Below are positions 52,244 through 61,172 of a stretch of 64,000 bases of DNA, piece by piece. Below the pieces are notes generated by a model. It was not told the DNA's origin and did not search any database. It was given only the letters and a program-made list of their open reading frames with translations. Each line of letters starts with the position of its first letter. Position 1 is the first letter of the stretch. The position numbers and the translations under genes are program-made. The stretch comes from UBA7359 sp963976795 (GTDB lineage Bacteria > Pseudomonadota > Gammaproteobacteria > Eutrophobiales > Eutrophobiaceae), in contig CAXBLT010000003.1 of the NCBI GenBank assembly GCA_963976795.1, positions 205,435 to 269,434 of the forward strand, written 5' to 3'.

Positions 52244-54020
52244 TAGTATTTGCCTCCATGCTCTGAATACTTAATGTCAGGTCAGGCGAGTCGTATTCAA
52301 TGAATTGCTTAAGAGGTATTGGTTTGCTGATGCCATAGCCCTGTGCGAAATCAACACCTAGTAATTCTAATGACTTGAAGATTTTTTCGTTTTCGACGTA
52401 TTCGGCAATAATTTCCATATTCATGGCATGACCAATTTCAGTTACCGATTTTACGATTTCAAAATCAATAGGATCATTTATCATGTTTATTACAAATTGT
52501 CCGTCAATTTTCAGATAATCGACTTGTAATTTTTTAAGATAAGAAAAAGAAGAAAGGCCGCTACCAAAATCATCTAAAGCAAAACAACAACCCAGTTTTT
52601 TAATTAAGGCAATAAATTCCAGCGCTGTTTCAAAGTTACTAATGGCTGCGGTTTCTGTTATTTCAAAACAGATTTTTTCAGGTGGAATATCGTAATAATT
52701 AAAATTTTGTATGATGAAATTAGAAATGTCAGGATCAGTCAAGGTGTTGCCAGAGAGGTTAATACTGCATAACTCCAGGTTTTTAATGTGTTCGGGGTTA
52801 TCGTTTAACCACCGGAACACATTATCTATAACCCAGCGATCCAGACGTCTGGCAAAATTGTATTTTTCTACTGTGGGTAAAAAATCGCCTGGCATAACAA
52901 TACTGCCAGTTTCATCTATCATACGTATTAATATTTCATAATGATGATGGGGATCATTTTTTCTAGTGGGCGCTATAGTTTGATAATGTAGCTCAAATCT
53001 ATTTTCATTTAATGCTTCATTAATACGATTAACCCATTTAAGTTCTTTGCTATGTTGGAGTAAGCCTAAGTCATCAATTGAATATGAATAAATACAGTCG
53101 CGCCCACTAAGCTTTGCATAATTACAGGATGTGCTTGCCAGCTTAAGTAATTCTTCAGCACAGTCGACGTCTTTGTTAGATACGACTCCACCACTGATGC
53201 TGACGCTGTATTTTTTTGATTCCCATGTGAATTGTATATTATCGATTGCATGTTTAATCGATTGTGCAATTCGCACAGCATCACTTTTTTTAGAGCCTGG
53301 TAACAATAAAGCAAACTCATCGCCACCTATTCTCGCTAACATATGGTTATGGTCGATGTTTTTACGAATAGTATTAGCTATTAGAAGTAATAGGTTATCA
53401 CCGGCGACATAACCACAAACATCATTGATTACTTTAAATTGATCAATGTCTATATAACAAAGAGAGTGTTCATGTTCTGCGGTTATTGCATCATCGAATA
53501 TATTTTTGAGATAGGATTCAAAGTTGTATCTGTTAGGTAATGAGGTAACAGTATCTGAGTTTTTTGTAAATGATAGTTCTCTTGCCAATGACTCAGCATG
53601 CTTAACCATGTGTTCAGTCTTTTTCTGGCTTATTTTTCTATCGTTGTAACATTTCAATGCCAGCTCGATGACTTCAATGATATCTTCCTTCGAGCAGGGT
53701 TTCGTTAAAAATCGAAACACTTCGCCTTGATTGACTGCATTTGTTGCAGTGTCCTGATCAGCATTGCCCGTGAGCATGATTCGTATAGTATCGGGTGAAT
53801 GTATTTTAAATGCTTTAAGCAGCTCAAGACCATTCATGGCAGGCATGTTCATGTCCGAAATAACTACTGAATAGGTTTTATTTTCGTTGAGAATTAAATA
53901 AAGAGCTTCTTCCCCACCGTGTGCGGTGTCAATGTCATATAGGTTATGCATTTGCCGCTTCATGGATCTTAAAATATTGGCCTCGTCATCGACAATCAGA
54001 ATTTTTTCTAAACTGTTCAA
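52236..54020 (-). CDS. Response regulator with GGDEF and EAL domains
   Basis: A 594-aa c-di-GMP enzyme: receiver (about 1-125; ILIVDDEANI, SDMNMPAMNGLEL, FLTKPCS), GGDEF (about 155-310; ARIGGDEFALLLPGS, no inhibitory RxxD in front) and EAL (about 325-575) with EILIR, the CSINLSGNTL strand, EITETAA, DDFGSGLSSFSYL and KIDGQFV. Both catalytic sets look intact, the EAL loop and metal ligands particularly so, so it could make or break c-di-GMP depending on phosphorylation. It overlaps the HDOD gene by four bases (ATGA-type). Confidence 0.92.
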   Translation of the reverse strand: MNSLEKILIVDDEANILRSMKRQMHNLYDIDTAHGGEEALYLILNENKTYSVVISDMNMPAMNGLELLKAFKIHSPDTIRIMLTGNADQDTATNAVNQGEVFRFLTKPCSKEDIIEVIELALKCYNDRKISQKKTEHMVKHAESLARELSFTKNSDTVTSLPNRYNFESYLKNIFDDAITAEHEHSLCYIDIDQFKVINDVCGYVAGDNLLLLIANTIRKNIDHNHMLARIGGDEFALLLPGSKKSDAVRIAQSIKHAIDNIQFTWESKKYSVSISGGVVSNKDVDCAEELLKLASTSCNYAKLSGRDCIYSYSIDDLGLLQHSKELKWVNRINEALNENRFELHYQTIAPTRKNDPHHHYEILIRMIDETGSIVMPGDFLPTVEKYNFARRLDRWVIDNVFRWLNDNPEHIKNLELCSINLSGNTLTDPDISNFIIQNFNYYDIPPEKICFEITETAAISNFETALEFIALIKKLGCCFALDDFGSGLSSFSYLKKLQVDYLKIDGQFVINMINDPIDFEIVKSVTEIGHAMNMEIIAEYVENEKIFKSLELLGVDFAQGYGISKPIPLKQFIEYDSPDLTLSIQSMEANTNG

Positions 54021-55219
54021 TTTGATTCCGCCCTGAAAAACTTTTCTTTTACATCAAGCTCCCACTGTTCAGTTTTTTCTTTCAAGTCAAGTGACTCTAT
54101 ATAATCATTATCAAGTTGAATGGGGCAGTCTTCTTGTATATTTCGCCAGTAATAAATATTGGCTAGATGTACAGCAGTTAGGGGTGATATATTTTTACTA
54201 ACAGAATGTGTAGGCATGTGATGATTTGTTACTGCATCAATAATAGGATCAGGTAATCCCCATATTCCGAGTAATGCTCCTCCAACTTCTTCATGAGTAC
54301 AGCCAAATATACGTTCTTCTGCAATACAAGTGGTGTGTTTCTCTTCGAGTTTTATTTTAATGATTTCGCTATATTCATCCGGCATACTCATCGCCATTAT
54401 CAGTATGCCGATATCATGTAACATACCTGCCATATGCGCATAGTCGCGACATTTATCATCAAGGCCTGCCATCGTTGCGATATGTTTTGCTATATTTCCG
54501 ATCTCTAGACTACGCTTCCATAGCTCTTCAAGGTTGAGCCCTGATTCATTGGTTGACTCGAAATCAGAAAAAAGCTTGATGGTTAATACTAATCCACGAA
54601 TCACATCGTAGCCAAGATACATAACCGCGTCTTGAGTAGATGCTACATGCCGAGTTAACCCAAAGAAGGCAGAGTTTGCCAGTTGCAGGATCTTCGCAGT
54701 CATTGCAATATCTTTGGAAATGATAGAAGCGACTTCAGTTAAAGAACCATTCTCCGATTGCATAACATTGGTTATTTCCTGATATAACTTTGGTAAGGGG
54801 AGCAATGAATCAGTTTTGGTAATAAATTTATTGAGAGTGTCATTCTTTACCTGAAGGCGTATTTTTAGCGCCTTACTTATTGTATTTTTGAGTGTTTCAG
54901 GATCACAGGGTTTTACTAATTGTTGATGTGTGGCTATTGTGCTTTCTAACGCCAGCTCATGATCGGAATGTCCTGATAACCCAATGCGAATTACATTGGG
55001 ATAGAGCTTTCTAACTTCAAGTAATAATTCTATACCATTCATGTTAGGCATACGTGTATCTGAAACAATAACATCACATAGTTCATCTTTCAGAATACTC
55101 AATGCTTTGATACCACTGTCAGCAAAGGTCAAATTCCATTCATGGCGCATAGGGTGCAACATTCTACGAATTCCTTTCAGAATATTTTGATCATCATCGA
55201 CAAACATTATTCTATTCAT
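54017..55219 (-). CDS. Response regulator with HDOD domain
   Basis: A 400-aa protein: receiver (about 1-120; IMFVDDDQNI, SDTRMPNMNGIELL, QLVKPCD) and HDOD domain (about 135-340; LPKLYQEITNVMQSENGSL, AMTAKILQLANSAFFG, HMAGMLHDIGILIMAMSMP). HDOD domains are non-enzymatic relatives of HD proteins that act as signalling adaptors in motility and c-di-GMP circuits. It lies six bases after the kinase gene, which is the likely phosphodonor. Confidence 0.9.
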   Translation of the reverse strand: MNRIMFVDDDQNILKGIRRMLHPMRHEWNLTFADSGIKALSILKDELCDVIVSDTRMPNMNGIELLLEVRKLYPNVIRIGLSGHSDHELALESTIATHQQLVKPCDPETLKNTISKALKIRLQVKNDTLNKFITKTDSLLPLPKLYQEITNVMQSENGSLTEVASIISKDIAMTAKILQLANSAFFGLTRHVASTQDAVMYLGYDVIRGLVLTIKLFSDFESTNESGLNLEELWKRSLEIGNIAKHIATMAGLDDKCRDYAHMAGMLHDIGILIMAMSMPDEYSEIIKIKLEEKHTTCIAEERIFGCTHEEVGGALLGIWGLPDPIIDAVTNHHMPTHSVSKNISPLTAVHLANIYYWRNIQEDCPIQLDNDYIESLDLKEKTEQWELDVKEKFFRAESN

Positions 55220-55225
55220 ATCGAG

Positions 55226-56482
55226 TTAAGCGACGGGTATTTCCAAAGGCAAACGAATAATAAAAGTCGTGCCTTTACCCGTTTCACTCACGCATTTGAT
55301 TGTCCCATTATGTTTGTTGGTAATCGTGGAATGAGCTATAGCTAAACCTTGACCTGTTCCTTTTCCGACCGACTTAGTTGTAAAGAATGGATCAAACACC
55401 ATGTCTTTTATTTCCTCAGGAATGCCTTTCCCGGTATCGGTTATTCTTATCTCAACCTTTTCATCTACTTTGGAAGTTGAGATGGAAATCGTCCCCAGCT
55501 CGCTTGATTCACTGTCGATGACATCAGCGATTGCATGAGATGCATTAACAATCAGATTCATAAAAACTTGTCCGATGCTTTGTGCGAAACAGGGAACTGA
55601 AGGCAGATCTTTATCAAGATCAAATTTAATTTCGGCAACATACTTCCACTCGTTCTTGGTTATGGTGACTGTATTTTCGATGATATGGTTCAAATCGGTT
55701 AAGTCTTTTTCGTTACTACCCGGATGTGAAAATTCTTTCATGGAACGAACAATATTTGAGATGCTTGTAATGCCTTCCTGTGATTGTGTAATTGCTAGTG
55801 GTATTTCTTCCAATAAATATTCAAGATCGACTGATTCAATCGTCTCATAAAGTTGTTTGATTTGATCTTTGCTGACGCTATTGTTACTCGCCGAAGTTAG
55901 TAAAGCATTAAATTGACCAATTAGTTTGCTTAAGCAGGTAAACCCTTCATCGATAAAGAGTATATTGTCACCAATATATTGTGCCGGGGTGTTGATTTCA
56001 TGCGCAACGCCTGCAGCGAGTTCTCCAATAGATTCAAGCTTTTGTGCCATCTGTAATTCAGTTTCTATTTGTTTCAATTCAGATGCGTCATGTAGTGTTT
56101 CAATTGCACCGATTAGTTTCCCTTCATCATCGAGTAATGCGTTTGCTTCAAATACCACATATTTACGCCCCAACTTTGTCTGCACCCAGCTTCCTCCTGA
56201 TAAGCCCCTTTTAGTAAAGGATGTATTTTGAATATATGAGTATAAGGAGCTATATGTTTTCCAGTTATCATTTAAAACAAGATCCGCCACACAGGGACGT
56301 TCAGCTTCATAAAATCCCATCCAATGTTTATTCGTACCAATGACGTCTTCCGATTTGATGCCTGTCAGCATTTCACAAGCTTGATTCCAGAAAATAATTT
56401 TATGGTGTTCATCAAGCACAAAAGTTGCTACAGGCTGATTATTTAACCAGTGGGTATGTTCGTATGTGTATTTATTATTCAT
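55226..56482 (-). CDS. Soluble PAS sensor histidine kinase
   Basis: A 418-aa cytoplasmic kinase with no membrane helix. A PAS domain (about 10-125; QPVATFVLDEHHKIIFWNQA) is followed by a coiled coil and HisKA with H161 in AAGVAHEINTPAQYIGDN, then a HATPase with N-box QVFMNLIVNASHAI, G1 DTGKGIPEEI and FTTKSVGKGTGQGLAIAHS. The large insert after the H-box is typical of kinases that work with several CheY-like partners. Three receiver-bearing genes follow in the same operon. Confidence 0.92.
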   Translation of the reverse strand: MNNKYTYEHTHWLNNQPVATFVLDEHHKIIFWNQACEMLTGIKSEDVIGTNKHWMGFYEAERPCVADLVLNDNWKTYSSLYSYIQNTSFTKRGLSGGSWVQTKLGRKYVVFEANALLDDEGKLIGAIETLHDASELKQIETELQMAQKLESIGELAAGVAHEINTPAQYIGDNILFIDEGFTCLSKLIGQFNALLTSASNNSVSKDQIKQLYETIESVDLEYLLEEIPLAITQSQEGITSISNIVRSMKEFSHPGSNEKDLTDLNHIIENTVTITKNEWKYVAEIKFDLDKDLPSVPCFAQSIGQVFMNLIVNASHAIADVIDSESSELGTISISTSKVDEKVEIRITDTGKGIPEEIKDMVFDPFFTTKSVGKGTGQGLAIAHSTITNKHNGTIKCVSETGKGTTFIIRLPLEIPVA

Positions 56483-56492
56483 ATGTTCATAA

Positions 56493-56810
56493 TTAGGATG
56501 TAATACATTTTTTTACGGGAAAACCCATATATCGTGTTAGTACAAAGAAGGTTGAGCCGTCCGACTGTTGATATGTCGCGCGGGAGTTTAATAAGGAGAA
56601 ATCTTCATCAGTAATTATTGAACGGGCAATTTCCAAATCACGCTTTTGGGATGATGCGGTTATAATGTCCAGATCATTTTTTTGCGCATCATTCATAACC
56701 TCAATTGCGGTTTTTGCTAAATGGTTTACGTCACTAAGTTCCTTGTCGTCATTGCCAGGATGTAAAATTTTTTTTTGGCGGATAGTATTTTTGTAAGCTT
56801 TTATTTCCAT
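56493..56810 (-). CDS. Short protein resembling an internally deleted kinase paralogue
   Basis: A 105-aa open frame just upstream of the kinase gene. Residues 17-45 (ILHPGNDDKELSDVNHLAKT ..) line up with the segment between H-box and N-box of the neighbouring kinase (HPGSNEKDLTDLNHIIENT), and the end (GSTFFVLTRYMGFPV) recalls its terminus (GTTFIIRLPLEIPV). PAS, HisKA and the ATP-binding boxes are missing. It may be a shrunken duplicate kept as a dimer-interfering or partner-binding peptide, or simply a decaying copy. Confidence 0.55.
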   Translation of the reverse strand: MEIKAYKNTIRQKKILHPGNDDKELSDVNHLAKTAIEVMNDAQKNDLDIITASSQKRDLEIARSIITDEDFSLLNSRATYQQSDGSTFFVLTRYMGFPVKKCITS

Positions 56811-56847
56811 AATCTTTATATTATTTCGTCATGCAATTCCTGTACCT

Positions 56848-56862
56848 TTTACAAATTGTAAA
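56848..56862. promoter_or_regulatory. 15-bp palindrome upstream of the kinase operon
   Basis: TTTACA-AAT-TGTAAA is a perfect inverted repeat 38 bp ahead of the first gene of the minus-strand signalling operon. It could be an operator. The remaining 56863-57072 stretch shows no gene and no obvious sigma-70 promoter. Confidence 0.35.
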
Positions 56863-57072
56863 CTCTGAAGTATCAAGTCACAGATGCCAAAGTTGTTATT
56901 GGCCTTTCATCAATACTTAAAGAGTTAAGATGTTGATATTTAGTCAAAGCGTCAAAATTGATGAAAACCTTTAGGTTTTTCTGTGTAAATTACCTATTCA
57001 CCAGAATGAATTTAGACGTGTTTAAGAGGGTAACTAACTGTTGTTTAAGAGAATTTTACAATAGGGAAGTGT

Positions 57073-57732
57073 TCATTTTCGTATGCGCTGAATATCGCCG
57101 TCGTTCGCTATTAACAGGACATCAGCTGGTCTTTGTGCAAATAGGCCATTCGTCACTACACCGACTATCTGGTTGAGATCCTTCTCAAGTTCAAGAGGGT
57201 TTTCAATCTTCATATTGTGCACGTCGATAATAATATTGCCATTATCGGTAGTAAAACCTTCGCGTAATTTAGGTCGTCCGCCAAGTTTTGCAACCTGCCG
57301 GGCAACATAACTTTGAGCCATAGGTATTACTTCTATTGGCAAAGGAAATGTGCCCAATGTGGGCACCATCTTGCTGTCGTCAATAATGCAGACAAATTGT
57401 TTACTGGCCGCCGCAACGATCTTTTCCCTGGTTAATGCACCGCCGCCGCCCTTGATTAAATGCCGGTGCTGGGTCGCTTCGTCTGCGCCGTCGACGTAGA
57501 CCGGAATTTCTATGACGCTGTTAAGCGCAAGGACAGGAATATTGTGTTGCCTTAATAATTCTTCACTGGCATCCGAACTGGAAACTGCGCCTTCGATACG
57601 ACCTTTTATTCTGGCAAGTTCCTCGATAAAAAAATTAACCGTACTGCCCGTCCCTACCCCGACGATAGTATCATCTTCAATATATGCGATGGCCGCTTTT
57701 GCGACTTCCTTTTTCTTATCGTCTTGTGACAT
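57073..57732 (-). CDS. rpiA: Ribose-5-phosphate isomerase A
   Basis: Pentose-phosphate enzyme converting ribose 5-phosphate and ribulose 5-phosphate. The 219-aa protein shows IVGVGTGSTVNFFIEELA, SSDASEELLRQHNI, VYVDGADEA and LIKGGGGALTREKI, the full set of substrate-binding loops. Divergent from ilvA across only 48 bp, as in many gammaproteobacteria. Confidence 0.97.
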   Translation of the reverse strand: MSQDDKKKEVAKAAIAYIEDDTIVGVGTGSTVNFFIEELARIKGRIEGAVSSSDASEELLRQHNIPVLALNSVIEIPVYVDGADEATQHRHLIKGGGGALTREKIVAAASKQFVCIIDDSKMVPTLGTFPLPIEVIPMAQSYVARQVAKLGGRPKLREGFTTDNGNIIIDVHNMKIENPLELEKDLNQIVGVVTNGLFAQRPADVLLIANDGDIQRIRK

Positions 57733-57780
57733 AGTTTGCTCCGCAGAAAAATATGTTTGTGGTGAAGTAAATGTTATCTT

Positions 57781-59307
57781 ATGACCATGTTTGATGAATA
57801 CAATAATCTAATTGAAGAGGCCAGTCGACGTATCTATGCCGTTGCCAAGCGGACAGATCTGGATCACGCACCGCAATTGTCGTTTCGACATAAGAATAAT
57901 ATCTGGTTAAAGCGCGAGGATCAGCAACCGGTATTCTCCTACAAGTTACGTGGTGCCTACAATATGATCGCGTCATTATCAGAAGCAGATCGTGAACGCG
58001 GCGTCATTACAGCTTCAGCCGGGAATCATGCCCAAGGAGTGGCTATGGCCACGGAAGGCTTGAACATGAAGGCGATCATCGTTATGCCCAAGACTACGCC
58101 TGATATTAAGGTTAATTCCGTCAAGCGCATGGGTGCGGATGTGATCTTGCATGGCAATACTTACGATGATGCCAAGGACTATGCGATCAATATGTCTAAT
58201 GAAAAAGGCATGTGCTATGTCCCGCCTTACGATCATCCACTGATCATCGCCGGACAGGCAACGGTTGGTGTAGAGCTAATAGAGCAACACCCTACTACCC
58301 CGGATATTATTTTTGTACCAGTAGGCGGCGGCGGTTTGATCGCTGGTATTGCGGCTTATGTCAGAGATAAATTTCCTGATATAACAATTATCGGCGTTGA
58401 GCCAGATGAAGCTCCCTGTATGCACCATGCTATTGAAGCTGGTGAACGCGTTGTGTTAGATAAAATTGGCATCTTTGCTGATGGCGCCGCGGTTAAGCAA
58501 GCAGGAGAAGAGAACTATCGCATCACAAAAGAATTAGTCGATGAGATTTTATTAGTCAGCATTGATGAAATTTGTGCAGCAGTAAAAGATATCTTTGAAG
58601 ACACGCGTTCAATTCCAGAGCCTGCTGGTGCTTTAGCCGTTGCCGGTTTAAAACAATATGTTGCAAGAGAAAAAATAACAGACAAAGAATTGGTTGCTAT
58701 CTTTAGCGGTGCCAATGTCAATTTCGATCGCTTGCGACACATAGCCGAGCTAACAGCCTTAGGTGAAAATAAAGAGGCATTGCTTTCGATCATGATTCCC
58801 GAACGACCGGGCAGTTTCCGACATCTCTGCCATGATCTCGGCCCACGTTTAATTACCGAGTTTAATTATCGCTATGGTGATGATAAAGATGCTTATGTTT
58901 TTGCAGGTGTGCAACTCAAACAGGGTGTTGAAGAGAAAGACAAATTAATTAGCCACCTTAAAGAGAAGAACTATAACGTTTTTGATCTGAGTAATGATGA
59001 TGTAGCAAAGATGCATATCCGTCACATGGTCGGCGGTCATGCGCCACAAGCGAAAGATGAAGTTATCTATCGTTTTGAATTCCCGGAACGGTCCGGTGCC
59101 TTATTACACTTCTTAACAGAAATGGGTGAACGCTGGAATATCAGTTTGTTCCATTACCGAAATCATGGTGCTGCTTATGGTCGTGTGCTGATGGGTTTTC
59201 AGGTTAAAGACAGCGAAAGAAAAGACTTCCAACAGTTTGTAGATGAACTGGGGATTCCTTATTGGGATGAATCAGACAATCCGGCGTATCAGACTTTCTT
59301 GCGTTAA
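57781..59307 (+). CDS. ilvA: Biosynthetic threonine ammonia-lyase (threonine deaminase)
   Basis: Committed step of isoleucine synthesis. The 508-aa PLP enzyme has IWLKREDQQPVFSYKLRGAY with the PLP lysine, TASAGNHAQGVAMA, VPVGGGGLIAGIA, and two C-terminal ACT-like regulatory domains (about 330-505; IPERPGSFRHLCHDLG and FPERSGALLHFLTEMGERWN). The two-domain tail marks the isoleucine-inhibited biosynthetic form rather than the catabolic TdcB. Confidence 0.97.
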   Translation: MTMFDEYNNLIEEASRRIYAVAKRTDLDHAPQLSFRHKNNIWLKREDQQPVFSYKLRGAYNMIASLSEADRERGVITASAGNHAQGVAMATEGLNMKAIIVMPKTTPDIKVNSVKRMGADVILHGNTYDDAKDYAINMSNEKGMCYVPPYDHPLIIAGQATVGVELIEQHPTTPDIIFVPVGGGGLIAGIAAYVRDKFPDITIIGVEPDEAPCMHHAIEAGERVVLDKIGIFADGAAVKQAGEENYRITKELVDEILLVSIDEICAAVKDIFEDTRSIPEPAGALAVAGLKQYVAREKITDKELVAIFSGANVNFDRLRHIAELTALGENKEALLSIMIPERPGSFRHLCHDLGPRLITEFNYRYGDDKDAYVFAGVQLKQGVEEKDKLISHLKEKNYNVFDLSNDDVAKMHIRHMVGGHAPQAKDEVIYRFEFPERSGALLHFLTEMGERWNISLFHYRNHGAAYGRVLMGFQVKDSERKDFQQFVDELGIPYWDESDNPAYQTFLR

Positions 59308-59352
59308 TAGTTTTATTTGAAATTTATTTTACCTACGAAACCCTACTTACTT

Positions 59353-59365
59353 ACAGTCTGGGCCA
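59353..59365 (+). repeat. Solo IS-end-like repeat after ilvA
   Basis: ACAGTCTGGGCCA is the exact reverse complement of TGGCCCAGACTGT at 59910-59922, which begins the truncated IS1182-like element. The two face each other across the BLUF gene. It looks like the outer end of another copy whose body is lost. Confidence 0.55.
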
Positions 59366-59380
59366 TAAGCAGATACTTTT

Positions 59381-59821
59381 TTAATGACCAACGATTTTTT
59401 CAAGAGAACTATTATTTTTAAACTCGAGTAGTAATTCAAATATTTCGGCATGTTGTTGGGCCAAGTTGTCAAACTTAAAGGTCGGTTCAAAAAATTTTGA
59501 AAACGCAGGTAAATTTTCTTGTTCTTGTTTAGTCACGTTTGCAAACCCCATAGACCAACCCTCAAAAGCTCTATTATTTATCTCCTTATGCACGAGTGTA
59601 GTGACATTTTTGTTGCGGCGGTCATTCTTGATATTAGAGTATAACTTTTCAATCTTATTTTCTTCGCCTTCAATTACCTGAATAAAATATCCGCATTCAT
59701 AAACTAATAGGCCAGTTATTCCGTGTTGGGCATTGAGACTTCTACATTGTTGAAGTAATAATAACAGTTCTGGCTTAGTCATTGGCCATGTTTCTTTACT
59801 GGCATAAGCAATTGTTAACAT
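59381..59821 (-). CDS. BLUF-domain blue-light receptor
   Basis: A 146-aa single-domain flavin photoreceptor. The FAD-binding tyrosine is in LTIAYASKE, the conserved asparagine region reads LNAQHGITGLLVYECGYF, the essential glutamine is in FIQVIEGEENKIEKL, and FEGWSMGFANV holds the tryptophan. The last 45 residues are the usual helical cap. ATG 59821 is chosen over TTG 59827, since AGAGGTT lies ahead of it. Short BLUF proteins act by binding partners, often c-di-GMP or transcription control proteins. It is bracketed by IS-end-like repeats and may have moved with them. Confidence 0.9.
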   Translation of the reverse strand: MLTIAYASKETWPMTKPELLLLLQQCRSLNAQHGITGLLVYECGYFIQVIEGEENKIEKLYSNIKNDRRNKNVTTLVHKEINNRAFEGWSMGFANVTKQEQENLPAFSKFFEPTFKFDNLAQQHAEIFELLLEFKNNSSLEKIVGH

Positions 59822-59909
59822 AGTCAACCTCTACTTGGAGTCTGAGTAAATATATATTATATGTCGCATAACTCTAAAGGTATTTAACAAATACACTGAT
59901 ATCCGTTTC

Positions 59910-61065
59910 TGGCCCAGACTGTGTAAAAACGTTTCAGTAAACCAGTATAATACTCCTTTCCCACTGCTGGTGCATGCAATGAAACGATTCATTGAAGGCG
60001 AAAGCCGAACGCAAGCCACCTTATTCTCCGAAGCCCTCGACGAATACATCGCAGAAGAGAACCCCGTTAGAGTGATAGACGTTTTTGTCGATGACCTTGA
60101 TTTGGTAACGATGGGAATTAATATCACACCGGCTGAAACAGGCCGGCCTGCGTATCATCCGGCAACAATGTTAAAGTTATTTATCTACGGATACTTCAAT
60201 CGAATACAATCATCTCGACGATTAGAGCGAGAAGCCGGTCGTAATGTTGAGTTGATGTGGCTACTCGGTCGCTTAGCACCCGACTTCAAAACGATTGCGG
60301 ACTTCCGGAAGGATAATACGAACGGTATCACGCGTGTTTGTCGAGCGTTTGTTTTGCTCTGTCGTAAGCTCGATTTATTTACAGATAGCTTGATTGCGAT
60401 TGATGGCAGCAAATTCAAAGCGGTTAACAATCGTGACTTAAATTACACGCAAGCAAAATTAAAATACCGCCTCCAGCTCATCGATGACAGCATTGCAAAA
60501 TACCTGCTTCAAATAGAAAGCGCGGATAGACAAGACGCACCGACAGCCAAACTAAGAACAGAACGGCTGAGCAGTAAAATTACGACACTCAAAGAAGAAG
60601 TGGCGCGATTGAAAGCCATCGAATCACAATTGCAAGCGATACCGGACAAGCAATTGTCATTAACCGATGCAGATGCACGTTCGATGAAGACACGCGGCAG
60701 TGGCATCGTTGGTTATAACGTGCAAACCGCAGTAGACACAAAACATCATCTCATCGTGGCACATGAGGTCACGAACGATGGCAGCGACAGAGCACAATTA
60801 GCGTCGATGTCTGAACAAGCGAAAGCGGTTTTAGATTGCGATGAACTCACCGTCGTCGCCGACCGAGGTTACTACAGTGGTGAAGAAATACGGGCCTGTG
60901 AACAGGCAGGTATCACCACCTACCTTCCTAAAGTGCAGACTTCGGGTAATCAAGCCAAAGGTTACTTTGGTAAACGTGATTTTATTTATCATAAGAAAGA
61001 GGATGAATATGAATGCCCTGCGGGTGAACGGGCAACGTACCGTATAACATCCCATGGCTTGACCT
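59910..61065 (+). mobile_element. Truncated IS1182-like insertion sequence
   Basis: Left end TGGCCCAGACTGTGTAAAAA (59910 onward) then the transposase reading frame. The right end is missing: similarity to IS1182-type transposases stops near 61065, where attC-like sequence begins. A matching right end elsewhere in the window occurs only as the solo 13-mer at 59353. Confidence 0.75.
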
Positions 61066-61172
61066 CCTTGATTAACAGTAAATTACTGTCCATCAAAGTG
61101 GTGCTAGATCAGGCTTTTTCGCGCGTCGCTTTGGAGTGCCTTGTTAAGCCAAAATTATTCAATATTTACTGA
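59979..61172 (+). pseudogene. IS1182 family transposase, C-terminally truncated
   Basis: DDE transposase. The family N-terminus (MKRFIEGESRTQATLFSEAL), HPATMLKLFIYGYFNRIQSS, RRLEREAGRNVELMWLLGRL, the first aspartate in IAIDGSKFKAVN and second in VADRGYYSGEEIRACE are present. After CPAGERATYRITSHGL the sequence leaves the family and ends in about 36 unrelated residues; the region with the catalytic glutamate, roughly 80-90 residues, is lost. ATG 59979 is chosen by family alignment, the open frame starting at 59970. The protein must be inactive. Confidence 0.8.
61070..61149 (-). other. Half attC-like site at the IS junction
   Basis: On the minus strand, six bases after the stop of the 258-aa gene, GCTTAAC (61149-61143; perfect RYYYAAC) is followed by AAGGCACTCCAAAGCGACGC, the look of an attC left arm. 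A core-like GTTAATC lies at 61076-61070 but the arms pair poorly, so the right half was probably lost where the IS fragment joins. Confidence 0.45.
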
